Below, piece by piece: positions 10,982 to 20,970 of a stretch of 64,000 bases of DNA. The DNA is from Paracentrotus lividus (Eukaryota > Echinodermata > Echinoidea > Camarodonta > Echinidae). The translations under genes and the position numbers were made by a program. The notes under the pieces are model-generated. The model was not told where the DNA came from. It worked only from the letters and a program-made list of their open reading frames with translations, and did not search any database. Every line of letters begins with the position of its first letter. Within the stretch, counting starts at the first letter, position 1. The stretch is from contig CALNVZ010002100.1 in NCBI GenBank assembly GCA_940671915.1, positions 51,128 through 115,127 of the forward strand. Direction: 5' to 3'.

Positions 10982-13900
10982 GTCAGTTCAATGATTGTCT
11001 TAATGTATATGACTTGAATATTGAAGATATATTAAAAGGTTAAAGAGTATTAAAAAACATTAATAAATGTATCATCAGATGCCTATAATTTGCAATTACT
11101 TTTTGATCATTCCTCCAAGCAATAATGAGGTAAAGATGTTGGTAATGGAAGTACATCAAAATGGACATGGATGTAGGGGCTAATTATTTTTTATCAAAAC
11201 TCTGAATTGTATGCATTTACAGATATTGGATCCACATGGTTCTTGCTATACTTCAATGTTTTTTACTTTTCAATCTGTCAACTAGAACTTTTTTTTACAA
11301 CACAATAATTTATCAATGTCTGGTATTGTAAGGACAGTAACAGAAGGTCTCCCTGCGAATTATGTATGAGAAAATGCATTATAAAGACTTACAAGTTTAT
11401 GGACCAAAGTTTATCAGAGTAGTCCATGAAAATTACTTTATGTCACACTAATTTATTCAGCACAACGTCAAGAAAACTTAATCAATTGATTTTTTTCAAC
11501 TTAAATGTTTGCATTGTAGAAAGGTCTTTGTTAATTTCAGATCCTGTTTTGCATTTACAAAGTCACAGCACTGGTCACATTAAAGGTTCCATGTTATTGT
11601 GAATTTGCCCATATATATATATATTTTACTATCTGATGTTCCTCTGTTTTATAATTGCAGGTGCCTCCTCTGAAGTTATTCTCAAAAGATTAGATGCTCG
11701 CTATGATTGGCTGCCTTCACCAAGTCAAGTCTTTTCTTCACCACAGTCTGTAGTCCTTGCTGGAAATGGGTGCACCATGCAGACAAATGTTGCTCATCAT
11801 ATTGCTCTGGTCATAGATGGAGAATGTAGCTTTGCAGACAAAGTAAAAATTTTGGTTTTCAAGTTGTTTTTTTTCCATTTGAGGCTACATGTATATAACC
11901 TTAAAGCCCAACTTGAGCTGTTGTAGCCTAAAGTAACTTGGAAGTTATTGTATTTATATGTCCTCACATTGTTCCATTTACATATAAATATGCCTACACA
12001 AGAAATGTTCATCTTCCATGCACGATTTCAGGTGAAACTTAGAGTAAATTGTGGTCAGGACGGTTAAATCGATGCACCAAATCGACGTAACTCTGTTATC
12101 TCGCCAGAACTCCCCGCACACAATATCACACACATACGGTGCGAATTTTGGGCATGCCACTGTTCAATATGCTTTGCACAAGGTCACCGCGCAGCTGTGA
12201 GAGGTGACCACATGGTGACGGCCCTACAATATTTCCTTTATTTGTTCATTACTCTGCTAGTTTATATTTTCTACCAGAATCATTTGGCAATTGTCATTTA
12301 TATTCAGTTCCACTAATTCTAGTATAAACTGGTTTTGATTCTGTTGGACATTGTTTTTTATTATTACTACAACTCAAGTTTATCTATAACCCTTTGAATG
12401 CGAGCCTATGCACTGCAATTGTTATCCCTGTGACAGGGCAATTTCTTGTAAATTGACAGTATTGTGGAAATTGGTCATGCTTTCTGCTTTCATTACTTCT
12501 TGCTCCTCTTCCATTTTCAAGTTGTAGTAAATGTAAATACGAATGAGTCACAAGAAATTTTACCTGTAGAAAAAGAAATAAGTCAATTGGGCCTGGTTTA
12601 TGCTATATATATTGGATTTTACATCTTTTTAGGTAAAAACTATGGAAGCTTCATCTGCTGTAGGTGTGATAGTATACAGCAAGCCAGGCCAACCAGTACA
12701 AGATATGAATTGTGAGGGTAGTGAGTGTGACACCCCATCTAACATACCTGCTACTATGATTCCATACAACAAAGAACTCATTCAAAGGTTAGTGTTCCCT
12801 CTTATAGGCAATATTTTTTTTTAAAAATTAAAAGAAGTTGTTTTCCATTCAGTACATTTGCTCAAAAATTTGGCTCAGTTGCACAAGTTAATTTTGAACG
12901 TGAATGAGTTGAAATCATATTTCAGCATTGAATATTGGTATCAAATGCCTTGTATGGGGCAGCAGGAGGGAGATAGATTTCCACAAATTTGGGTGTCACA
13001 TTCTAAATTCTAAGGCCAATATTCTGCTATGAAGACTGAGTTTGTATGCGTAGCAAGTTCGAACAATAGCTTAGTACGAACTTGCAACGCGTACAAACTC
13101 TGTCTTGGTAATAGAATATGTTTTCTTTTTCATCTTAAACATGTAGTGTGCTCATTTACATTAATTTAAAACTTGTTATCCTGTTTCTATCTTAGTGTGC
13201 AAGTGGACAAAATGAATGTGAGTTCCAGACAACACCAAGTGAGAATCTACTTTGCATTGATAGGCAGGACTCCTTGCTGAAATGGGATGGTTACTCTATC
13301 CATCATTCCAATTCTTTGTATGGCAGGCCCATGGTGAGTCCTGAAATCTTTGTATGGCAAGCCCAATGGTGAGTCCTGAAATTCAATATAATATTAGTTT
13401 TATTCTAGTTTTTTGCCTTGTTGTATAAGCAATTTTGTATGTGTATGTACATTCTGCTTAAAGGAACCATTGCTACAATGTAAATAATTTGTGTAACCAA
13501 TGTTGCAGGCAAAATTAGCTTGCAACTCATATGATGATGATAATAATAATGATAATAATGATAAAAGTAATAATATAATAATCTGATAGGATTTTGAATA
13601 AAGTCAAGAGTCATTGAATTCTCATGAAATTCAGGTATTGGGAATATTCTCAAGAATCACTTGAGATAATAAAATTATGAGGAGATCACCACATGTTGGG
13701 AAAAAATCTTTACATTTTTTTTTAATGATGTCAACAGTATAACGTTCAGATACTATGTCTTGAATTAACAGTTGTAAGGTGGTGGAGACATTAAAGTTGT
13801 GATGTTTGTTTTTGTTTTTGTTTTCTTGTTTAGACAATGCTGCTGATTATCATGAATTTGATGTAATTTTTGGTGGGTGTGTTTATTTTTTAGGTTTGAC

Positions 13901-16900
13901 TATAAGACTGAACTTTTGAAGAATTTGTCACAAGAAGTAACTGTGGTACCTAATTCAATGACACAATCATGCAAGGTCATACTGGAGTAGTTGCAACCGT
14001 CAACATTCCACATTAGAGGTAGACCTTTAATGTTTATTGTTCAATACAATTCATTAGTACCTGTGGCATAGATCTGCATGCACCATCTTTTGTTAATAGT
14101 GAAGCAGGGATGATAGATTCAACTGTCCCACAACCCATAACAAAAACAAGTTTGGCGTACGGCATTTTAAAAGCAGCCTTTGTGGAATCAGTTCAATATT
14201 TACAATTCATAAATTAAGTTATGTCATGAGAATAAACCATTCCACTGGCCAACTGCAACCCCTTTCTTTTCTTAGTGATGCCCCCAATGTTAGTTGATTA
14301 ACGTTAGTCAAATGTATTCTAAATGGTACTTCAATTGTAATCAAAGTAACTTAATTTCTATTGTTAATGATGTATATGTTTGTATAAAAGGTGCATCCAA
14401 GATTGAACTTGATGTGTCTCTGTCTTGCCCTGGTCTTCGAGACAAGTCTTGCCCACCGTGGGACCCAATACTGTAGCGCTATATCTATGCTGTGACGAGA
14501 CGTCTGTATAATGTGGAATGGAGCTTGGTCGTTGGATCACATCATTTAGAAGGTAAGCCTTGGTCATTTTGATGACGTCACCTTTTATTTATGCACGCTG
14601 TACCTAACATGTAAGCGATTGGCACCATTGCATATATAGAGGACGATTATGTGCTTCATGTTATTGTCAGAGTTTGTTTTTGTTTTTGCTTTACGTGAGA
14701 AAGTGCAAATACTACAACAGGTGTAATTTTTAATATGCATCATTATAATATGTGTATTCATTTGACTCAAGGTCTTTATCAGTAATAAAATATGACAATC
14801 ATAATTTTCATGAAATAATTTGATCAGACCTGCCATATTGCTGCAAAAATGGGGAATTTGAAAATATCATGTACTGCCTGTTGATAAAAACTGGCGTATA
14901 GGAATATATGGTACTGCCTTAACTTCCTTCCTGTGATACACTGCCTCCTAATGTTCTTCCTATACACATGCACCAATTTTCTACACCAGACGTTATTGGA
15001 AGATGGATGACAGATGTAATCCGCTAGCTCCACTATTTACCTCAAAACAAAGCACCTTTACAATGAAGAGTGATGCATGGTGGCTCAGCCATGGTACCCT
15101 TCACTCAATCTTCGAATTCACAAGTCTGGTAAATATAGAAATATCATAAGCAATGATATCAGATAATAAAACTGCAGTTGTAATTTAGGATTCCATGAAT
15201 ATATTTCCAATGATCCAGATATCTCACCTCACTTATCCTCTTTGGACCCTCTGCCAATAAGGCTGCAAGATTACTCTGCCAACGGATCGGTCCTGGCCAC
15301 AGGCTTGGCTGGTTCCATGATTTCCATCCCAACTCTGTTCTCTCTTTCCTACCATCCGTCTCCATGTTGTTTTTGGACGTCCAACTTTTCTCCTCCATTC
15401 TGACACCATGTTAAAGCTGTCATACAATGGCAGCTATCCTCCATTCCTAACACATGTCCAATCCATTTCCATCGCCTTGCCTTCACTTCTTTGCTTATTC
15501 TTCTCATGTTGGTTCGGATTAATATGTCCTTATTTGATATGTCATTATTTGATATGTCATTATTTGATATGACATATGGCCATCGTATCTTCAATATTCT
15601 TCGTAAACATTTGAATTGAAATGTGTCAAGTTCTTGTTGTCTCCTTCTGGAATTTTCCAGATCACATAACTATTTGAAGTTGCCTTGATAATGTTGACCG
15701 CTTCATCTAAAATACAGCTTAAATTATCTCAGAGACAGGCTCACTATCCTTGGGGTGGACCTGGATGGTCTTTGCAGACAGAGACATCAGGCATTTGACG
15801 AATGCGATCACTTTTCCAAGAAGAAGCCGCAAACGTATGTGCAAGCTCACCAAGAGAGCCATGGTGTGGCAGTATCTGGCATGATGCATTTAGTGATAAG
15901 AAGTCCAAACCATTCTCTACAAGTCTCTTCGATCCAGATGATTGATCAGTAGTCGGCTTTTGTCTGAAAAAGAAGCAAATTATAAGACTTCTCATGCTAC
16001 AAAACCTTGTGTATCTGAAGCCAGATTTGTTGCTTGCCTATCAGTCCTTTTCGTTCTTGCCTCTCGAGCAGCGCATGCTGATCTACAAGCCTCACAATCC
16101 CCATTGTACAAGTCTGCAGGTTGCTACATCACTTGTTAGTAATGGCAACCTTTCAATGTCCTGAAATTCTTGAAGATCAATGTCTTAAAGAAGAGGTTGT
16201 GCAATTGATAAGCTACATATTACAAGGCTGGATCCATGGGTAGAAACATCAGTCGACGTGTCAACACAGCTCATCACTTTCTTGAGATAGAATAGATAAA
16301 ATGCATGGCCATTGGGTGCGTAGTTCCTCTATTTGTTTCAGATATTAGCCACATCCAGTAGGCTAAAGACCCCTGAGCATCACATCACTTTGTTATTCAT
16401 GTGAAAAGGAAAATCCTAATATTCTGACGAATGATTCAGAGTATTTCAAGTAATGTTGATATTTCATCAAAGTCTCTCTTTTTATCCTTGAAGATGGTGG
16501 TATGTGCACGAATATGATACAAATGAAGATCAGACGATCCACATGAATTTAACGTCCGATCAATTTACTCAAGACATGCTGATTACATATTCAACATGGA
16601 AACCTTTGTTTGATCAGTTTCCCAACTCCACCTTCTATTTATTAATTCATGGAAAAAGGTTTGGCAGTGTTGTCTCAAAGTTGGCAAGGGCACGATTATC
16701 ATGATCTGAGTTATTCAGCAACGTCTCATAGTAAGAATATGGAGCTGCATCAGAATTAAGTTTTCTTAGATGATGAATAAACTGTAGGTTTCTGGTGACA
16801 AGTAATCATACCCTTATGTGTATGCAATCAGGAATTTATTTCTAATGATTATCATACATGTACCTCCACCATTGGTGTGTAGGAATCAGTGTGTGGTCGG

Positions 16901-18789
16901 TCTGGTGCAAATATTGTGGATAATTTACTCCCTTAGTTTTCGAACAATACTCATGAAACTCTGCACACGTATTCGTTGTAGGATGGAAATGTTTAAGACA
17001 TACTTTTTTAATGTGTCATCTACTGCATTTCCATGGTAACAGTATATTCTTGTAATAAATCAGGAAAACTTTTGGATTAATCATTATGAAATTCAGCATA
17101 TATATTGGTCTTAAGATTAACTTATAACAAATTTTGTTAATCTTTTGGATAATGCATTGGCATGGTAATGGCATATTATTTACATGAATCAGGACAATCT
17201 TGCAGATCTATCTATCATTGAAACAATAATTGTGAACTCGGAGTTGCGTATGTTCAAGATATTAATTTTGGATAAGATACTGCTTTATCTTGGCAATAGT
17301 TCTGTAAAATGTGGCAGATTTAACCACTTCTTTGTGGTTTTAAGCACTGCGTGCTGAATGTACCACAAACATGGGCAAGGGAATCAGTCACCTTTGGAGA
17401 CAAAATAAAAAATAATGAGCTTGGGAAACGATAATACTGTCTTGAATCTTGTTTAAGGGTGCAGTAACATTGTTTGTTGTAAATACTTACATTGTATACC
17501 ATTCATATCATCAATTGAAAATGACCACTAAAAAAAGTGTTACATTTTACATCACTCATAGTTGTACCTTGGAGCTACATGTATTCAATTGTTCAGTCAA
17601 TTGAAAATTGCATGTACTTTTTTATGTTAATATATCTTTCTTCTTTTTTTCTCTCTTTTTTTTTTTTTCTTTTTTTGTAGGTTTGGTTTCTACTAAAGGA
17701 CAGCCCCATCAAATAATGCCACTTTTCCAAGGAGGAACATTCAACCAGTCTTATAATGCTCAATACCAACCAATCAACTTTACAGTTCCTCAAGGAACTC
17801 AAAAGGTATTAACTAATTACCCTAGGGTTAGGGTTAGAGTTAGGGGTTATCAGGAGGAACTTCAACCAGTCTTATAATGCTCATACCAACCATCAACTTT
17901 ACAGTTCCTCAAGGAACTCAAAAGGTATTAACTAATTTACCCTGGGTTTAGGGTTAGAGTTGGGTTAATCCAGGGAGGAACATTCAACCAGTCTTATAAT
18001 GCTCAATACCAACCAATCAACTTTACAGTTCCTCAAGGAACTCAAAAGGTATTAACTAATTTACCCTAGGTTAGGGTTAGAGTTAGGGTTAATCCAGGGA
18101 GGAACATTCAACCAGTCTTAAATGCTTCAATACCAACCAATCAACTTTACAGTTCCTCAAGGAACTCAAAAGGTATTAACTAATTTACCCTAGGGTTAGG
18201 GTTAATCCAAGGAGGAACATTCAGTCAGTTTATTAATGATCAATACCAACCAATCAACTTCACAGTTCCTCTGCGAACCAAAAAGTTGTTAGTCATTTTG
18301 TCTTTGCAGTTTACCCTGGATAGGCCAATTATCTGGTCATTTCCTGGGCTTTTCTTACGTCATATTTTACTTTTTATTGAATTTATTGTTTCAATGTCAA
18401 TGTTTATAGATTATTATCCTCTTCATTTATTGTTGAATTATCAATACTCAGTAAAGTGATGTACCAACAATCTCCTTTACATCGCCTCTATTTTCTGTCC
18501 TTCTATCACACAAATATTAGGAGAGCCTCCCCCCCCCCCCCTCTCCTGGAAGAGTTCATTTTGTTATTTATTTCATTAAATTAAGGAGTTCTTATAATGG
18601 TTTCATCTCTTTCAGGTCGTCATGTATGCTGTGATTACTGGTCATGGAAGTGATAATAATGGCTGTGGAGAATTCTGCGTAACCTCACATCATTTTATCA
18701 TCAATGACCATGCAAATGTTAATACTTTTACTAATGCTGGTAAGTTTTATTGTTAATCCTTAAAAACAAAAAGCACTAGAGAGCAGAGG

Positions 18790-18825
<36 letters not shown>

Positions 18826-19981
18826 TGTGTCTCCCCCCCCCCCCACACTTTTTGATCCTAAAAGTGCCCCTTTTCTTAGCTAATAAAATGCAATTTTTAT
18901 ACTAAAAGGGGCACTTTTAATATTGGGAAGTGCCCCATGTTACTTCATATGTCTTTAAAAACCCCAAATTTTCAGCTCACGCTTCGTGCTCGCGGATACT
19001 AAATAATGCACAATAAACTCAAATTTTGAGTCCATAATTTTAAACTCGCGCTTCGTGCTCGCGGATACTTAATAGGGTTTATAATGCACAATTAACTCCA
19101 ATTTCACCTCGCGCTCGCGGATACTAAATAGGGTCTATAATACACAATTATCGCAAAATTTTCTGCTCACGCTTCGGGCTCGCATTCCTTATTATGTTTA
19201 TCATTAATAAAATACATAGTCATTACAAATATTTAAAGCATAGAATTAAAGGCATATTTTCTGCCCATCCCCTATTTTATCCTTTTTCTTTATACTTTTC
19301 TTTTTATGCCTCTGATCTCAAGTGCCCCTTTTTTCAGAAAAAGTGCCCTTTTTACATCGTGGCCCTCCCCCCCCCCTCCACTCAACTTGTTCCACTGCCT
19401 CTGCTAGAGAGAGAAGAAATTATTGGTTTAAAGTGTGATTTTAACTGGGATCGCAAATGATTGCGATTGTTGAAAAAAATCCAGAATATGGAGAAGCTGA
19501 TCTCTGAATGTCTCACGATGATAGAGTCATAAAATCATCTTTGCGCAGTTTGAGGAATTCCTCACAATGTGTGTAGATATGTACCGTGTACCTCCAGTCA
19601 GTATACAAGAAGAACACACAACAAAATGCAGACAACACAAATGTTCCTACAGTTACAGAAGAGATAAATAATAAACTTCACAGCCTGCATGACTCATTTT
19701 GTTGAATATCTTTTCTCATGTGTGCAGGTACTCCAACAGGTTGTGCAGCTAGAAGTGGTCTAGGAGTAGAACCTAATGAACATGGTACATGGTTATATGG
19801 ACGTGATGGTTGGTGTGATGGTAGAGAGGTTGATCCATGGGTAGTCGATGTTACATCACAAATCAATCTACAAAGCTCTAATACTATCAAATATTTTGGT
19901 TGGTTCAATGGAACTGACCCAAATCCAACATCTAATCCTGGCTTGATCATTATGTACTCTTATCTTGTTATGTATCAATAA
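10830..19981 (+). CDS. PNGase F-like peptide-N-glycosidase with PA domain (10 exons seen, 5' end missing)
   Basis: Likely removes N-glycans by cleaving the glycosyl-asparagine amide bond, in the secretory or lysosomal route. Exons: 10,830-10,981; 11,661-11,842; 12,633-12,787; 13,196-13,333 (or 13,368); 13,894-14,018; 14,391-14,552; 14,990-15,128; 17,681-17,805; 18,616-18,739; 19,728-19,981 (TAA at 19,979). The order is an N-terminal segment, a PA domain, PNGase F N-domain and PNGase F C-domain. The C-part has GCGEFC, matching GCAEWC of Elizabethkingia PNGase F (catalytic Glu206 between Cys204 and Cys208), then GWCDG matching GWCPG (Cys252). The N-domain has CPPWDPIL, matching CDEWDRY with catalytic Asp60. 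The first exon shown opens mid-codon, so a signal-peptide exon lies upstream. Exons at 13.2, 13.9, 14.4 and 15.0 kb need small indels to read through, so consensus error or gene decay must be considered. Family call is secure; activity is not. Confidence 0.88.
11661..12787 (+). CDS. PNGase F-like gene, PA-domain exons
   Basis: Two exons, 11,661-11,842 and 12,633-12,787, join in frame as FADK|VKTMEASSAVGVIVY. Together they give the protease-associated fold signature: NGCTMQTNVAHHIALVIDG, then ECSFADKV, GVIVYSK, and NIPATMIPYNKELIQ. Glycosyl hydrolases, vacuolar sorting receptors and secreted peptidases carry PA domains as lids or interaction modules. In this gene the domain lies N-terminal to the catalytic domains, so a substrate-gating or sorting role is possible (inference). 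Both exons read cleanly. Confidence 0.88.
13018..13126. repeat. Small foldback element in PNGase F-like intron
   Basis: Inverted arms of about 45-50 nt, with TATTCTGCTATGAAGAC...GAGTTTG on the left and CAAACTCTGTCTTGGTAATA on the right; GCAAGTTCG pairs with CGAACTTGC near the centre. A related unpaired fragment starts near 56,346, so this is a dispersed family. Confidence 0.8.
13196..15128 (+). CDS. PNGase F-like gene, linker and PNGase F N-domain exons (frame-disrupted)
   Basis: Four exons: 13,196-13,333, 13,894-14,018, 14,391-14,552 and 14,990-15,128. Recognisable pieces, in more than one frame: AEMGWLLYPSFQFFVWQA at 13.28-13.33 kb; FDYKTELLKNLSQEVTVVP then MQGHTGVVATVNIPH at 13.90-14.01 kb; KIELDVSLSCPGLRDKSCPP and WDPIL, then CCDETS and GMELGRWITSFRR, at 14.40-14.55 kb; GRWMTDVI, then PLAPLFTSKQSTFTMKSDAW, at 15.00-15.07 kb. 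Asp of WDPIL corresponds to Asp60 of PNGase F. Each exon has at least one apparent one-base slip between well-conserved blocks, and the 13.2-kb exon has about three. Conserved blocks on both sides of each slip favour consensus errors or recent damage over long decay. Confidence 0.78.
13313..13382 (+). repeat. Two-copy tandem repeat over a splice donor
   Basis: A 34-36 bp unit occurs twice in tandem. It contains the last bases of the exon (TCTTTGTATGGCA...) plus the donor and intron (GGTGAGTCCTGAAAT). Both copies keep a usable GTGAGT donor. The second copy has one more A before the donor and fits the expected WQAQW ending better. Confidence 0.9.
15165..15610 (-). mobile_element. LINE 3' fragment (RT C-terminal region)
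   Basis: Minus-strand translation gives RRWKWIGHVLGMEDS followed, in another frame, by EWRRKVGRPKTTWRRMVGKR and GTSQACGQDR. This is the conserved C-terminal motif string of many invertebrate LINE reverse-transcriptase proteins (RWxGHVLRM...KRGRPKTTWRR). Only the 3' end is present, with a short ATTTGATATGTC tandem repeat at 15,535-15,575. It is a dead-on-arrival truncated copy in the large intron of the PNGase F-like gene. Confidence 0.8.
15611..17680. other. Large intron of PNGase F-like gene, remainder
   Basis: About 2 kb without a supported exon. At about 15,740-16,230 the minus strand has broken, amino-acid-like stretches that could be an old protein-coding repeat fragment, but I recognise no family. 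The pyrimidine tract at 17,637-17,677 belongs to the next acceptor. Confidence 0.4.
17681..19981 (+). CDS. PNGase F-like gene, C-terminal catalytic domain exons
   Basis: Three exons, all open: 17,681-17,805 (VSTKGQPHQIMPLFQGGTFN, ending FTVPQGTQK), 18,616-18,739 (VVMYAVITGHGSDNNGCGEF, then CVTSHHFIIN), and 19,728-19,981 (TPTGCAARSGLGVEPNEHGT, then GRDGWCDGREVDPWVVDVT, ending MYSYLVMYQ and TAA). GCGEFC carries the equivalent of catalytic Glu206 between disulfide cysteines; TGCAAR and GWCDG carry the equivalents of Cys231 and Cys252. The exon at 17,681 has a strong pyrimidine tract and is followed by a tandem array copying its 3' end. The intron after 18,739 contains a hAT-type MITE. Confidence 0.92.
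17738..18290 (+). repeat. Five-copy tandem array copying an exon end and its donor
   Basis: The unit is about 119-124 bp. It holds the last 70 or so bases of the exon (from GGAGGAACATTCAACCAG to CAAAAG), the donor GTATTAACTAATT, and a telomere-like stretch of TTAGGG and TTAGAG repeats. Exon-end copies finish at 17,805 (the true exon), 17,924, 18,048 and 18,171; a fifth, more diverged copy ends near 18,290 and lacks the donor. Confidence 0.93.
18784..19403. mobile_element. hAT-type MITE with 8-bp target duplication
   Basis: Terminal inverted repeats begin CAGAGGC and end GCCTCTG. The flanking direct repeats are CTAGAGAG at 18,776-18,783 and again at 19,404-19,411, an exact 8-bp target-site duplication. 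CAGNGGC ends and 8-bp duplications are typical of hAT elements. The 620-bp body has no transposase; it holds a long poly-G tract, poly-C tracts and three copies of a GCTCGCGGATACT-like segment. It lies in a PNGase F-like intron. Confidence 0.92.
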
Positions 19982-20130
19982 ATCTATACACATTATATTT
20001 CTCGGGATTTTTCTCAGGATCAAGCTGTTATTGTGCCGCACATAAATAATGTCCCTGTAATCAATTTCTCTTTGTTGTCTGATGTTCCAATCCTCTGGGA
20101 AGTAAAAACAAAAGGGAAATAGGCTTTGAA

Positions 20131-20136
20131 AATAAA
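20131..20136 (+). promoter_or_regulatory. Poly(A) signal of PNGase F-like gene
   Basis: AATAAA about 150 bp after the stop codon. Another AATAAA overlaps the stop itself, beginning at 19,977. The 3' UTR would end near 20,150, just before the piggyBac-type MITE at 20,162. Confidence 0.6.
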
Positions 20137-20161
20137 GTTTTGTACATTGCAGTTTATAGAA

Positions 20162-20922
20162 TTAACCCTATTCAGACTGGGCTTTCAAGAGGAGATTACT
20201 GGGGGGGGGGGGTCAATTTGACCCCCCCCCCCGAGATCTCGGCCGCGGATGGTCCGCTCGCGGCGAAATTTTGCGCCAACGTCGCTGCACATGTAAAGGG
20301 TTTTGCTGGTATGTTTTTTTGGGAAAAAAAATTCACGTATTTAATTTATGCTAATTTATGCACACTCATGTATGCAAATTAGATGCTTTTTTATGGAAAT
20401 CGTTAATATTTCATTAATAAATATAGTTATGAAGCCCAAATTTTTTCTAAAAGTTGCTGAGTAGCAAAGACAACAGTATTGAATTGACAAATTCAGAAAT
20501 TTCAAATTAATTCTTTTGTATTCTATTGTTTTATGAATTTCTTATGTATTCTATTGTTTTTATTTCTTATGTATTTCTTTGTTTTTGTAATTTTTTATGC
20601 TTGAGAAATGTATTTTGATCAATATAAAGACAAATTTAATCAATCAAAAGGCTCAGAAGGCACAATTATCAGTGTTCTAAAGAAATTTAGAAAAAAGCAG
20701 TATTTTGTACACAAACGCATGCAAAATGACGATTTTCTTTCAATTTAGGCCTGACATGAGATTACGTAATGTTGTGTAACGCGACAACAGTGTATCCAAT
20801 TTTTTCGAACTTGGTGTCAAAATTTGCGAGACACTTGAAAGAAAAAAGTCATAAAGCGCCGGGTTGCGATTCGCAGCAGTTGCGCGGCAGTCGCGGATTT
20901 CGTACAGGGGGGGTCAAATTGA

Positions 20923-20953
<31 letters not shown>

Positions 20954-20970
20954 ATTCTGAATAGGGTTAA
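20162..20970. mobile_element. piggyBac-type MITE
   Basis: Bounded by TTAA at 20,162-20,165 and 20,967-20,970. Inside these, the inverted repeats are CCCTATTCAGACTGG and its near-complement CATTCTGAATAGGG. TTAA targets with CCCT... termini are characteristic of piggyBac elements. Subterminal poly-G/poly-C blocks next to GGGGGTCAA(A)TTGA(C/T)CCCC are also inverted relative to each other. No transposase is present. Confidence 0.88.

Noticed and set aside
15740-16500. Broken coding-like stretches on the minus strand (SSGSKRLVENGLDF, KVIAFVKCLMSLSAKT)
   Set aside because: Suggest an old repeat-encoded protein, but I could not name a family or define ends.
17738-18290. Additional functional exons of the PNGase F-like gene
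   Set aside because: The copies lack acceptors of their own and all repeat the same exon end, so they are duplicated junctions and not new exons.
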